Positions 17,461-25,419 of a stretch of DNA of 64,000 bases are shown one piece after another. Under the pieces are notes generated by a model. The model did no database searches. It was not told the origin of the DNA and saw nothing but the letters and a program-made list of their open reading frames with translations. The first letter of the stretch is position 1. Every line of letters begins with the position of its first letter. Source of the DNA: Bradyrhizobium sp. AUGA SZCCT0176. GTDB lineage: Bacteria > Pseudomonadota > Alphaproteobacteria > Rhizobiales > Xanthobacteraceae. Where the stretch lies: positions 806,001 to 870,000 of the forward strand of contig NZ_JAFCMB010000001.1 in NCBI RefSeq assembly GCF_018130145.1. The letters run 5' to 3'. A program made the position numbers and the translations under genes.

Positions 17461-17613
17461 GTTCTCAGGGCGGGGTGAAAATCCCCACCGGCGGTAAGGG
17501 TGACGTAGCCCAAGCCCGCGAGCGCCTTCTTCTCGGACTTCCACGGGGAAGAAGGGTCAGCAGATTCGGTGTGATTCCGAAGCCGACGGTTAAAGTCCGG
17601 ATGAAAGAGAACG
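17461..17613 (+). promoter_or_regulatory. FMN riboswitch (RFN element)
   Basis: The conserved FMN aptamer core is plain. The 5' segment reads GGGCGGGGTGAAAATCCCCA then CCGGCGGTAAG. The middle has AGCCCGCGAGCG and a variable hairpin (CTTCTTCTCGG ... GAAGAAGG). The 3' part reads GGTCAGCAGATTCGGTGTGA, TTCCGAAGCCGACGGTTAAA and GTCCGGATGAAAGAGAACG. It ends 77 bp before the ribH ATG, so FMN binding should switch off ribH expression, probably by blocking translation since no clear terminator is seen. Confidence 0.95.
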
Positions 17614-17690
17614 GTTGCGGCGGCCCGCGCGTTTGCGTGGGTCAATCGTCGTTCCGTGTGCCCTGATTCTGGTCCTGAAAGAGGAAAGCC

Positions 17691-18299
17691 ATGAATCAGA
17701 TGTTGCAAGAGCCTGAAGCCCAAATCCAAGAAGCCCAAACAGTGGAATCCGAGATTAGGGTTCCCGAACGCAACAGCGTTCCCGACACGCCCGAGCGCCC
17801 GCCGGCGCCCGTGCATCCGCGTTTCGTCAAGCCGCAGCGGGTCGCCTTCGTGCAGGCGTCCTGGCACCGCGACGTGGTCGAGGAATGCCGCATCGCCTTC
17901 CTCGAAGAGATCGAGGCGCGGCATATCTCGCGCGCGCAGGTCGATCTGTTCGAGGTGCCGGGCTCGTTCGAGATACCCCTGCATGCGCAGCTGCTCGCCA
18001 AGACGCGGCGCTACACCGCGATCGTGGCGGCGGGGCTGGTGGTCGATGGCGGCATCTACCGCCACGAATTCGTCGCCGACACCGTGATCAAGGCGCTGAT
18101 GGAGGTGCAGCTGAAAACCGAAGTGCCGATCTTCTCGGCGGTGCTGACGCCGCAGCAATTCCACGAAAGCGCCGTGCACCACGATTTCTTCCGCAAGCAT
18201 TTCGTCATCAAGGGCATCGAAGTCGCCGAAGCCTGCGCCAATACCCTGCACAGCCTGGAGCGGCTGCGCGGCCAGGTCGCCGCGGGGATTACGGGGTGA
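17691..18299 (+). CDS. ribH: 6,7-dimethyl-8-ribityllumazine synthase, RibH2-like
   Basis: Penultimate step of riboflavin synthesis, condensing 5-amino-6-ribitylamino-uracil with 3,4-dihydroxy-2-butanone 4-phosphate. Core motifs are RVAFVQASWHRDVVEECR, FEVPGSFEIPLHAQ, and GGIYRHEFVADTVIK with the catalytic His125. The IYRH(D/E)FVA form resembles the type II (RibH2) enzymes of Rhizobiales rather than the ordinary GxTxHFEYV form. The 202-residue protein has an unusual ~45-residue N-terminal extension rich in Glu and Pro. It is controlled by the FMN riboswitch directly upstream and stands apart from other rib genes. Confidence 0.92.
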   Translation: MNQMLQEPEAQIQEAQTVESEIRVPERNSVPDTPERPPAPVHPRFVKPQRVAFVQASWHRDVVEECRIAFLEEIEARHISRAQVDLFEVPGSFEIPLHAQLLAKTRRYTAIVAAGLVVDGGIYRHEFVADTVIKALMEVQLKTEVPIFSAVLTPQQFHESAVHHDFFRKHFVIKGIEVAEACANTLHSLERLRGQVAAGITG

Positions 18300-18300
18300 A

Positions 18301-18392
18301 TCGTAGGATGGGTAGAGCGCAAGCGAAACCCATCATCTCACCTAGTCGCAAGTGATTGATGGGTTTCGCTTCGCTCTACCCATCCTACGACC
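18301..18392. repeat. Intergenic palindromic repeat, family R4
   Basis: CGTAGGATGGGTAGAGCGCA and AGCGAAACCCATCA on the left face TGATGGGTTTCGCTTCGCTC and TACCCATCCTACGA on the right: a near-perfect ~35-bp inverted repeat. It starts just after the ribH stop and could act as a 3' terminator-like structure. A looser relative is at 11693-11774. Confidence 0.8.
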
Positions 18393-18477
18393 AGGTCGCG
18401 GCGGCGACGTTATGCCGCCGCGGCCATAAGGAAATTTCGCAAATAGAAAAAAATCACAGCAGGAAACGAGGGCCATC

Positions 18478-19287
18478 ATGACCGGACAAAATCCACCCGA
18501 TTGGCTTGGCCTGACAGGCCGCGTGTGCGTGGTGACGGGCGGAGGCGGCGGCATCGGCCGCGCCACGGCGCTCAGCCTTGCGCAGGCCGGCGCCCGCGTC
18601 GCCGCCATTGACCTCGATGAGCGCGGCCTTGAAACCACGCGCAGTGAGCTGCGCCAGTTTGGAGCCGGGCATTTCGTCGGGCGCTGCGACACCGCGAATG
18701 CCGAGAGCGTTGCCGGCGTGTCCGAGGCGGTCGAGCAATCGCTCGGGCCATGCGGCGTTCTCGTCAACACCGCCGCAGTGCTGCGGCCGGGTGGCCTTGA
18801 GAATCTGACGCTGGCCGAATGGAACGCCGTGCTGTCGGTGAATCTCACCGGCTACTTCCTCTGTGCGCAAAGCTTTGGCCGGCAGATGCGAAAATCCGGG
18901 CGCGGCAGCATCGTTCACGTGTCGTCGATCGCCGGCAGCCATGCGCAGGGCCAGAGCGGCGCCTACAGTGTCAGCAAGGCCGGCGTCATTATGCTCTCGC
19001 GCCAGCTCGCCAGCGAATGGGGCCCGGCAGGCATCCGCAGCAACGTCGTCAGCCCCGGCATGGTGATCACGCCGATGAGCCAGGCGTTCTACGATACGCC
19101 CGGCGTCACCGAACGCCGCTCCGCGGTGGTGCCGTTACGGCGGGTCGGCATGCCGCAGGATATCGCGGACGCCATCCTTTATCTGGCCAGCGACCGCTCG
19201 TCCTACGTCAATGGCGACGAGATCACCGTCGACGGCGGCTACGCCAACATGCTGATGAATTTGGTGCCGCGGCCGGGGTTTGAGTGA
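18478..19287 (+). CDS. SDR-family NAD(P)-dependent oxidoreductase
   Basis: A 269-residue classical short-chain dehydrogenase/reductase. The cofactor motif TGGGGGIGRA (residues ~19-28), an NTAA variant of the NNAG motif, and the active site Ser ... Tyr163-x-x-x-Lys167 (SSIAGSH; AYSVSKAG) are present. SPGMVITPM and DGGYANMLMN complete the fold. The Asp in AAIDLDERG after strand 2 suggests NAD rather than NADP. Substrate unknown; neighbours are unrelated. ATG 18478 follows a weak GAGGGCC. Confidence 0.88.
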   Translation: MTGQNPPDWLGLTGRVCVVTGGGGGIGRATALSLAQAGARVAAIDLDERGLETTRSELRQFGAGHFVGRCDTANAESVAGVSEAVEQSLGPCGVLVNTAAVLRPGGLENLTLAEWNAVLSVNLTGYFLCAQSFGRQMRKSGRGSIVHVSSIAGSHAQGQSGAYSVSKAGVIMLSRQLASEWGPAGIRSNVVSPGMVITPMSQAFYDTPGVTERRSAVVPLRRVGMPQDIADAILYLASDRSSYVNGDEITVDGGYANMLMNLVPRPGFE

Positions 19288-19313
19288 CGAATGCTCACTG
19301 ACAATGCGCTGCC

Positions 19314-19344
19314 GATGCCCGATAGCGATGGTGGATCGGGCATC
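19314..19344. terminator. Hairpin downstream of the SDR gene
   Basis: Perfect 10-bp arms GATGCCCGAT and ATCGGGCATC around an 11-bp loop, 26 bp after the SDR stop. No T-run follows, so it may be factor-dependent or only stabilise the 3' end. Confidence 0.45.
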
Positions 19345-19476
19345 GCTCGGGATCATGCCTTGGTCCGCGAATGACCCGGAACGGACATGGTTCATCTCTG
19401 GTGACCCTATCAGATTGCCCATAAAGAATGGTACGATACCGTCGAGAACCTGAGGGCTCCGAACCTGAGGGCCAGC

Positions 19477-20457
19477 ATGACGCGGCGGAAATTTCTCGGT
19501 CTACTCGGTGGTGCCGTGGCATTGCCGATCATGGCGCGCGCGCAGCCGGCGATACCCGTGATCGGATATCTCGGCGCGGAATCGGCGGCCCGCTTTGCAA
19601 GTCGCCTGGAGGCATTTCGGCGCGGCCTGCGCTCGACCGGCTTCGATGAAGGCCGCAACGTAACGATCGAATATCGTTGGGCAGAAGGTCGCAACGATCG
19701 GCTTCCGGCGCTTGCGGCTGAACTGGTTAGCCTTCAGGTCAGCGTAATCGTGGCGCCCGGAAGTGTGCCTTCTGCGCTCGCCGCCAAAGCGGCAACGCGG
19801 ACGATTCCGATCGTTTTCGAAATCGGCGCAGACCCGGTTGCTGCCGGATTGGTCGCCGGGCTGAGCCGGCCGGAAGACAACATAACCGGTGTAACGTCGC
19901 TAAATTGGGCGATCGCGGCGAAGCGGCTCCAACTGCTACACGAAGTCGCGCCCACCGCAGGCAGCTTCGCGGTGCTGGTCAACCCAAGCAATCCGAAAAA
20001 CGCCGAGGCGGTCGTAGCGGACTTGCGAACAGCGGCCAGAACCCTCGGATGCGATCTGCACGTCCTGCATGCCAGCAAGGAGAGTGATTTCGGTGAGGCC
20101 TTTTCGGCATTCGGCAAACTTGGCGCCGGCGGACTTGTGATAGCCAACGATGCGTCTTTTGTGACCCGCAGTGAACAACTTGCCGCACTCACGCTTCGCG
20201 ATCGAGTGGCTGCTGTCCATCAGTCACGCGAGTTCGCCGCTGCTGGCGGCCTCATGAGTTATGGCGGCAGCGTGGCCGAATCTCATGGCCAGGCCGGCGC
20301 CTATGTGGGACGGATTCTGAAGGGCCAGAAAGTTGCGGAGTTGCCGGTCGTGCAAGTCACGAAAGTAGAGATGGTCGTGAACCTGAAGACCGCCAAAGCG
20401 CTCGGCCTCACCATGCCCCTGTCGCTGCTCGGCCGCGCCGACGAGGTGATCGAGTAA
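19477..20457 (+). CDS. ABC transporter substrate-binding protein (PF04392 type)
   Basis: A 326-residue periplasmic binding protein of the TrpX-like ABC_sub_bind family. A twin-arginine style signal (MTRRKFLGLLGGAVALPIMA) is followed by the typical opening PVIGYLGAESAARFASRLEA, the FDEGRNVTIEYRWAEGR segment, and KAATRTIPIVFEIGADPVAA. No permease or ATPase is nearby, which is common for this expanded family in Bradyrhizobium. A 12-bp direct repeat (GAACCTGAGGGC at 19446 and 19461) lies just before the start and duplicates the GAGGG ribosome-binding-like sequence. Confidence 0.88.
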   Translation: MTRRKFLGLLGGAVALPIMARAQPAIPVIGYLGAESAARFASRLEAFRRGLRSTGFDEGRNVTIEYRWAEGRNDRLPALAAELVSLQVSVIVAPGSVPSALAAKAATRTIPIVFEIGADPVAAGLVAGLSRPEDNITGVTSLNWAIAAKRLQLLHEVAPTAGSFAVLVNPSNPKNAEAVVADLRTAARTLGCDLHVLHASKESDFGEAFSAFGKLGAGGLVIANDASFVTRSEQLAALTLRDRVAAVHQSREFAAAGGLMSYGGSVAESHGQAGAYVGRILKGQKVAELPVVQVTKVEMVVNLKTAKALGLTMPLSLLGRADEVIE

Positions 20458-20473
20458 CCTCGTTTTTCTTTTT

Positions 20474-20647
20474 ATGCGTTGCCGCAGGTGCCCGGGTCTC
20501 GTTCCGGCACTTTTCGGACCTGCCGCCATGTCACGGTTTGCGCGTCCCGTCCTCGACGATCTCGACGCCATCGAGCGCCTCACCAGGCTGTGTCCGAACG
20601 ACTGCAAGCCGTCACTGCAAAAGAGATGGCATAGCGCGCGCGGCTGA
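20474..20647 (+). CDS. Possible small ORF or gene remnant
   Basis: A 57-codon frame (ATG 20474, stop 20645-20647). Its middle (RPVLDDLDAIERLTRLCP) uses strongly G/C-ending codons as real genes here do, whereas both ends do not look coding. No family recognised. It may be a fragment of a lost gene. The following 450 bp up to the PQQ dehydrogenase show no supportable gene. Confidence 0.25.
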   Translation: MRCRRCPGLVPALFGPAAMSRFARPVLDDLDAIERLTRLCPNDCKPSLQKRWHSARG

Positions 20648-21100
20648 CGACCCAGCCCGACGCCCTTGCGCAGCTTTGTCGCTGCCCGCTCGCGCTGCGC
20701 CTGCCGGAGTGATCAGGCAATTCAGCTTGGGGTTGCCAAACCTGGCGGTGCTCCACAAAAAAACAACAATCCGGTAGCTAATGGCGTGGCGCATCGAGGG
20801 ACATGTCATGGTGCACCGCACCGACGTCGCCGGGGACCGTGTGGGGCAGGCAAGCCCCGGCAATGACCGCGTGTGCCGCGCTGCACTGAAATCGTCCCCG
20901 CCTCGAACACAATCCTTCGCCCGGACCTCTGCCCGCCTCTCAGTGAGGCGGCATGAAGTGCTGCCGTCTCACGACGGTAGTCCCGCCGGTCCATGCCATC
21001 CATCTCGAACTGCCGACCCCATGAGGCTTTGACACCAGAACTTCCTGCAAGCGTCGCGACGAATTTCGGCCCAATAAACAAACACAAAGGGAGGATGCAG
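20648..21100. other. Intergenic region upstream of the PQQ dehydrogenase
   Basis: No convincing gene on either strand. The sequence includes small inverted motifs (GTCTCACGACGGTAGTCCCG near 20970) and presumably the promoter and leader for the PQQ dehydrogenase cassette; no consensus promoter or regulator box stands out. Confidence 0.4.
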
Positions 21101-22825
21101 ATGACTTTCTACGGACGATCTGTTGTCGGCTGCGCCGCGCTGGCGGTGGCGGCGCTGGTCAGCGTCTCGCCGACGCGCGCCCAGAACGCTGCTTCGCTGA
21201 ATGCCGAGGCGGCCATGAACGACTGGCCGACCTATCACGGCACCTACAAGTCCTACCATTACAGCGGCCTCGAGCAGATTAACGCCGGCAACGTCAAGAA
21301 TCTCGAAGTCGCCTGGATGCATTTTCCGGAACGAGCCACCCGCGGCCTGCAGTCAACGCCGCTGGCCCTTGACGGCGTGCTGTACTATTCGGGCTCCTAC
21401 AGCCGTGTCTACGCGCTGGACGGCGCGACCGGCAAGACGATCTGGGCCTATGCGCCGGAGCTCGACGAGGAGCTGGTCGCCAAGCAGACGCACTCGCCGT
21501 ACAATCGCGGCATCGCCATCGGAGGCGGCAACCTCTATGTCGGCACCGTCGACGGGCGCCTGATCGCGCTCGATCTGAAGACCGGCAAATCGGTGTGGGA
21601 CACCAAGCTGCTGGATTCCAAGAAGGTGACCGTCGGCTTCACCGGCGCGCCGCTGGTGGTCAAGGACATGGTGATCATTGGTGCGCAGGGCGGCGAGTGG
21701 ACCGGTCGCGGACCGATCTTCGGCGTGGACGGCAAGACCGGCCAGAAGAAATGGGAGTTCTTCACGGTGGCCGGGACCGAAGAGGCCATGAAGACCTGGG
21801 GCGGCGAGTCCTGGCGGACCGGTGGTGGCGGCGGCTGGATGCCCGGAACCTATGACCCGGAAACCAATTCGGTGTGGTGGGGCACTGCCAACCCGGCGCC
21901 GCTCTACGACTGGTCGGGCGCGGACTGGAAGAAGAGCGGGCCGCGGCCGGGCGACAATCTCTACACGACATCGGTCATCGCGCTCGATCCCGATACCGGC
22001 AAGCTCAAATTCTATCATCAGGAGCTGCCGCACGATGCCTGGGACTTCGACTCTTCCGTGGGCGAGTTCGTCATGCTGGAGCGTGGCGGCAAGAAGCTCG
22101 TCGTGCACGCCAACAAGAGCGGATACGTCTTTGTCTATGATCGGTCCAACGCCAAGGTCGAGAACGTCTGGGCGCTGGTAAAGAACATCAACTTCGTCAA
22201 GAGCATCGATCCGAAGACCGGTGAACTGATCGGTCGCCGCGACCTCGTCGAAGGCAAGGTGGACCCGCCATTGTGCCCGGCCATCGCCGGCGGCATCAGC
22301 TGGAACTCCGGCGCCTACAGCCCCAAGAACGGGCTGTTCTACCGGATCGGGCAGGAGTGGTGCATGGAGATGAGCGTCGAGAAGACCACGCCGATCCTGG
22401 AGCCGATGGCCCAGCTCAACATCGGCGCCACGTTCAAGATTGTGGCGCCGCCGGACGGGCCGGCCCGGGGTCATCTCAGCGCCCGTGATCCTGTCACCGG
22501 TGCCAAGAAGTGGGAGGTCGCCTACAAGCAACCGCCGCTCGCCAGCGTTCTGGCCACCGCGGGCAATCTGGTATTCGTGCCGGACGCCGAAGGCATCGTG
22601 CACGCCTACAATGCCGACACCGGTGAAGAGCTCTGGTCGCGCAACAACGGCATGGGACATAATGCCGGCATCATCAGCTACATGGCCGGTGGCAAGCAGT
22701 ACGTCGCCGTACCGGCGGGCTGGGGCAGCCTGGTGGCCGATGAGTTCGTCGCGCTCTATGGCGAGCCCTTCAAGAGCATGTCGAAGAATACCGGTGCTCT
22801 GATTGTCTACGCACTCAGACAGTGA
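21101..22825 (+). CDS. PQQ-dependent alcohol dehydrogenase, methanol/ethanol type, probable lanthanide form
   Basis: A 574-residue periplasmic eight-bladed propeller quinoprotein with a signal peptide (ALAVAALVSVSPTRAQ). Family parts are DWPTYHGTYKSYHYSGLEQI, VGTVDGRLIALDLKTGKSVW, the WGTANPAPLYDW segment, and PHDAWDFDSS. The catalytic Asp315 is followed by Asp317, the D-x-D pair of lanthanide-dependent enzymes; calcium enzymes have Ala there. The adjacent-cysteine pair of classical methanol dehydrogenase is absent (LVAKQTHSPYNRG at that place). ATG 21101 has AAAGGGAGG six bases upstream. Followed by cytochrome c and XoxJ-like genes. Confidence 0.9.
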   Translation: MTFYGRSVVGCAALAVAALVSVSPTRAQNAASLNAEAAMNDWPTYHGTYKSYHYSGLEQINAGNVKNLEVAWMHFPERATRGLQSTPLALDGVLYYSGSYSRVYALDGATGKTIWAYAPELDEELVAKQTHSPYNRGIAIGGGNLYVGTVDGRLIALDLKTGKSVWDTKLLDSKKVTVGFTGAPLVVKDMVIIGAQGGEWTGRGPIFGVDGKTGQKKWEFFTVAGTEEAMKTWGGESWRTGGGGGWMPGTYDPETNSVWWGTANPAPLYDWSGADWKKSGPRPGDNLYTTSVIALDPDTGKLKFYHQELPHDAWDFDSSVGEFVMLERGGKKLVVHANKSGYVFVYDRSNAKVENVWALVKNINFVKSIDPKTGELIGRRDLVEGKVDPPLCPAIAGGISWNSGAYSPKNGLFYRIGQEWCMEMSVEKTTPILEPMAQLNIGATFKIVAPPDGPARGHLSARDPVTGAKKWEVAYKQPPLASVLATAGNLVFVPDAEGIVHAYNADTGEELWSRNNGMGHNAGIISYMAGGKQYVAVPAGWGSLVADEFVALYGEPFKSMSKNTGALIVYALRQ

Positions 22826-22884
22826 TGGTGGCGCGGGGCGGCAGGGATCTCCTTGCCGCCCTCGCGGTCAAGGCCCTGCCGCCC

Positions 22885-22942
22885 TTGCGATCAATACGTT
22901 GTCGCTCTTGCGATCAATACATTGTCGCCCTGCGATCAATAC
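22885..22942 (+). repeat. Three tandem copies of a ~22-23-bp direct repeat
   Basis: The unit TTGCGATCAATAC plus RTTGTCGCYC occurs at 22885 and 22908, and a third, shortened unit (TGCGATCAATAC) at 22931-22942. The array fills the gap between the PQQ dehydrogenase and the cytochrome gene. It could be a replication-slippage product or a binding array; too short and too few for CRISPR. Confidence 0.8.
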
Positions 22943-22952
22943 GGATGATGGA

Positions 22953-23291
22953 ATGCGAATACCGTTGCTAGTTGTTTCGGCCATCATCTGGCCATTTCTG
23001 TCGACCGCCGCTTTTGCCCAACAGGCTGCAAATCCGCTGCCGCAAGCCGAAGCCTCGCCTGATGACATCGAGGGTGGGAAAATGTTCGCCACCACCTGCG
23101 GCTTCTGTCACCAGGAGGGCGGCCGCCATGCGGGCAGGGGTCCGAAGCTGTCGAAGTCCGAGCGCAGCGATGAATACCTCGTCGAGCGCATCAAGAAGGG
23201 CAAGGTCGGCGCCATGCCCGCCTATGGTTCGGTGTTCAGTGACGGCCAGATCATAGCGATCCTGGCCTACATCAGAGGGCTTGATGACTAG
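22953..23291 (+). CDS. Class I cytochrome c, XoxG-like electron acceptor
   Basis: A 112-residue periplasmic monohaem cytochrome. It has a signal peptide (LLVVSAIIWPFLSTAAFAQQ), haem-binding CGFCH (Cys49, Cys52, His53) and probable sixth ligand Met88 in GAMPAYG. It likely takes electrons from the PQQ dehydrogenase encoded just upstream, as XoxG or MxaG do for methanol dehydrogenases. Start at ATG 22953; 50 earlier in-frame codons cross the tandem repeat and look untranslated. Its stop overlaps the next gene by 8 bp, so the two are translationally coupled. Confidence 0.88.
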   Translation: MRIPLLVVSAIIWPFLSTAAFAQQAANPLPQAEASPDDIEGGKMFATTCGFCHQEGGRHAGRGPKLSKSERSDEYLVERIKKGKVGAMPAYGSVFSDGQIIAILAYIRGLDD

Positions 23292-24093
23292 CGCGCTCTC
23301 GAGCGACGTGGCGAGCGGCCCGCGTCGCTTGGCCCGATATGCGGCAAGTCTCGCGTTGCTGATGCTCTGGAACGCGCCGGCGGATGCCCGCTCGCTGGAA
23401 GCCGTCATCGAGCGCGGTGCGTTGACGCTCTGCGCCAGCTCCAACGCGCTGCCGTTTGCCAGCAAGTCCGGACCGGTCCCGGGATTTCAGATTGAACTCG
23501 GCGAAAAAATTGCCGAGCAACTCGGGGTCAAGCTGACGCGGGAGTGGGTGATCAGCGCGATCCAGTATCGCCGCGCCGACTGCGACCTCGTGCTCGACGT
23601 CATCGCCCGCAAGGATACGCCGCCCGCCGGCGGTGTGCGGACGTCGCGTCCTTACCATCGCAGCGGCGTCGTGCTCGCGGTGCGCGGCGATTCACAGGCT
23701 TCGTCGCTGGCCGGTCTCGGTCCCGATCAGCGGGTCGGGGTACCGGTCGGCTCGGTGGTCTCGATGACGCTCGCCAAGGGCGGCGCGGCCACATCTCCGT
23801 TCGCCTTCGAGGACGATATCGTTGCGGCGCTCGCCAATCGCGAGATCGAGGCAGCCGCCGTCACCCCGATGACGGTCGGCTGGTTCAACCAGCAGCACGC
23901 CGACAAGCCGCTGCGCCTGATTCCGGCGTTCGGCGACGATCAGGATTTGAACTGGAATATTGCCGCCGGGCTGCTTCGCCCTGACGACCAGCTGCGCGCG
24001 CGTGTCGATGCGGCGATCGAGACTCTGCTCGCCGACGGCACCATCGCGCGGATCTATGCCCGCTACGGCATCGAGCTGCGAGTGCCGCAGTGA
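23284..24093 (+). CDS. Family 3 extracellular solute-binding protein, XoxJ/MxaJ-like
   Basis: A 269-residue periplasmic binding-protein fold: SLEAVIERGALTLCASSNAL, PVPGFQIELGEKIAEQLGV, DCDLVLDVIARK, and TIARIYARYGIEL. The adjacent-gene order (PQQ dehydrogenase, cytochrome c, this) is that of xoxF-xoxG-xoxJ, where J is thought to help mature or activate the dehydrogenase. ATG 23284 overlaps the cytochrome stop; a TTG at 23281 is also in frame. The N-terminus (RYAASLALLMLWNAPADA) is the signal peptide. Its last 25 codons are part of the duplicated segment described at 24019-24324. Confidence 0.82.
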   Translation: MTSALSSDVASGPRRLARYAASLALLMLWNAPADARSLEAVIERGALTLCASSNALPFASKSGPVPGFQIELGEKIAEQLGVKLTREWVISAIQYRRADCDLVLDVIARKDTPPAGGVRTSRPYHRSGVVLAVRGDSQASSLAGLGPDQRVGVPVGSVVSMTLAKGGAATSPFAFEDDIVAALANREIEAAAVTPMTVGWFNQQHADKPLRLIPAFGDDQDLNWNIAAGLLRPDDQLRARVDAAIETLLADGTIARIYARYGIELRVPQ

Positions 24094-24324
24094 GGCGCGG
24101 TATCGCGCGAGATGCCCCGCGCTTGCCCGACGGGAAAACACTGGCGTGTTGTTACGTATGGTGAGTCAAACGACGCTGCGGAAAATGCCTGGCGTTGGCC
24201 GTCGGGCAAAACGCTTCTGGCACTTCTCGGACCTTGATTGCCGAGCCGATGATGTCCGTTTGCCGGGGTAATGCGGACCACACCGAGCAGGCGCCGACTT
24301 CCGAAAATGAGCCACATCGGACGT
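24019..24324 (+). repeat. Left copy of a ~306-bp direct repeat (copy A)
   Basis: It covers the last 25 codons of the XoxJ-like gene plus ~230 bp of downstream sequence. It aligns with 31628-31935 in the same orientation with only about two dozen substitutions and two single-base indels by eye (roughly 92% identity). The downstream part has the look of a dispersed Bradyrhizobium intergenic repeat. The two copies bracket 7.3 kb carrying the cyclase genes. Confidence 0.85.
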
Positions 24325-24365
24325 CAGGCCTGATCTGCTTTTGAGGACCGTGCAAAGCGGTTTTC

Positions 24366-24599
24366 TTAACGAGCGGCTTTCGCGATAGTCCCCAAATGTG
24401 CTTGGGATGGACAGTCATGCGGAGCCTTCGCTAGCTCTAAACCCTGTTGGCGACCCAACGCGATGCCCTGCGCAATTGCCCTAGTAACGATCTCAGCTTC
24501 AGCGCTAGAGAGCGGCTTTAAAAAAAAGGGCGTCCACGAGCGCTCAATCTGACGGGCGCGAATCAGGTCCCATTCTGTAGCGGGCGGTTTAATGGGCAT
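24366..24599 (-). CDS. Small hypothetical protein
   Basis: A 77-residue protein with credible amino acid composition (PPATEWDLIRARQIERSWTP, LSSAEAEIVTRAIAQGIALG). ATG 24599 follows GGTGGAG by seven bases, a good ribosome-binding site, which also ends an upstream frame (stop 24604). No domain recognised; it may be a helical accessory protein. Base composition here is lower in GC than the core genes, in line with the accessory character of this segment. Confidence 0.45.
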   Translation of the reverse strand: MPIKPPATEWDLIRARQIERSWTPFFLKPLSSAEAEIVTRAIAQGIALGRQQGLELAKAPHDCPSQAHLGTIAKAAR

Positions 24600-24603
24600 G
24601 TGA

Positions 24604-25023
24604 TTACTCCACCACAAACTCAAGCTGACCCACTATGCGGTCGCGTCGCAGCATATCATTCTGGTCTCCGGGGAGAAGTCTAAACGGCCGGACTGCGAAC
24701 CGCGCGAAAGCTGATCTGCTCTGAGAAAATAGCTTGCTTACGTCTCCGAATTGATCCCCGGCCACGGGCTCTGAAATCTTTCGGAGAGGGATCAGCCCTG
24801 CGGTCGGAACGCAATTAGCTCCGACATTCTCGCTAGCGGCGCATAGCTCTCTATGGTTTGATATTTGAGAATTGATTTTTCGGTCGAGGCGGCTGAGCAG
24901 CGTCGAGTGACTGGGAGCGCTACGCCGACGAACACGGGCGTGTCCAGGACCGTCACCTCGAGCCGAAAAGGGCAAGGCGTCCTGCCCGTTTTGATGTACG
25001 CCAGTTTCTAATCTAACTCGCAT
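24604..25023 (-). CDS. Possible degraded gene; only the C-terminal half looks coding
   Basis: An open frame of 139 codons. The last ~50 codons (FGDVSKLFSQSRSAFARFAV, PFRLLPGDQNDMLRRDRIVG) look like a real protein and end 4 bp before the ATG of the next gene, in an operon-like arrangement. The N-terminal half is Arg/Ser-rich and does not look coding, and the true start is unclear. It could be a decayed gene of a past mobile element. No family recognised. Confidence 0.25.
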   Translation of the reverse strand: MRVRLETGVHQNGQDALPFSARGDGPGHARVRRRSAPSHSTLLSRLDRKINSQISNHRELCAASENVGANCVPTAGLIPLRKISEPVAGDQFGDVSKLFSQSRSAFARFAVRPFRLLPGDQNDMLRRDRIVGQLEFVVE

Positions 25024-25200
25024 ACGCTGCGCGAAAGCGCACGGTGAATCATGAGTCCGTTTGTGGCACTTATCTGACCTGACAGGCTAGGCGGACCATG
25101 TGTGTTCTTGAGGGCAAAGCGGACTTCCTCAGTGCGCGCCGTGATTTCCGGGTTTGACCCAACTGAGACATTGGCGGGGCTTCTGTCCCGCGTTTTTCTT

Positions 25201-25419
25201 TTAGGACCACGGCGGCTCTTTGCTCGCCCCGGCTGCCTCGTGGTGGGTCGTGACACCCGCCGAACGCAACCCGGTCAGCAATACAGTTCTCACAGAGGCA
25301 GGATCAAATCCAATTTCCTTGGCGTTTGGTGGATGTGCCTCGCTGTCCTTCAATCGGAGCGCCAAGTGCAATTGCTCGCAAAGGTGCTGAACGACGAGAT
25401 TGACCTGATCGTCAGTCAT
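25201..25419 (-). CDS. Small hypothetical protein
   Basis: A 72-residue protein (MTDDQVNLVVQHLCEQLHLA, then a FDPASVRTVLLTGLRSAGVT segment). ATG 25419 is preceded by AGGAG at a nine-base spacing. The N-terminal half is a likely amphipathic helix; no domain is recognised. It lies in the accessory segment between the two direct-repeat copies. Confidence 0.45.
   Translation of the reverse strand: MTDDQVNLVVQHLCEQLHLALRLKDSEAHPPNAKEIGFDPASVRTVLLTGLRSAGVTTHHEAAGASKEPPWS

Noticed and set aside
22885..22942. CRISPR-like array
   Set aside because: Only three units, spacers of about 10 bp that are nearly identical, and no cas genes.
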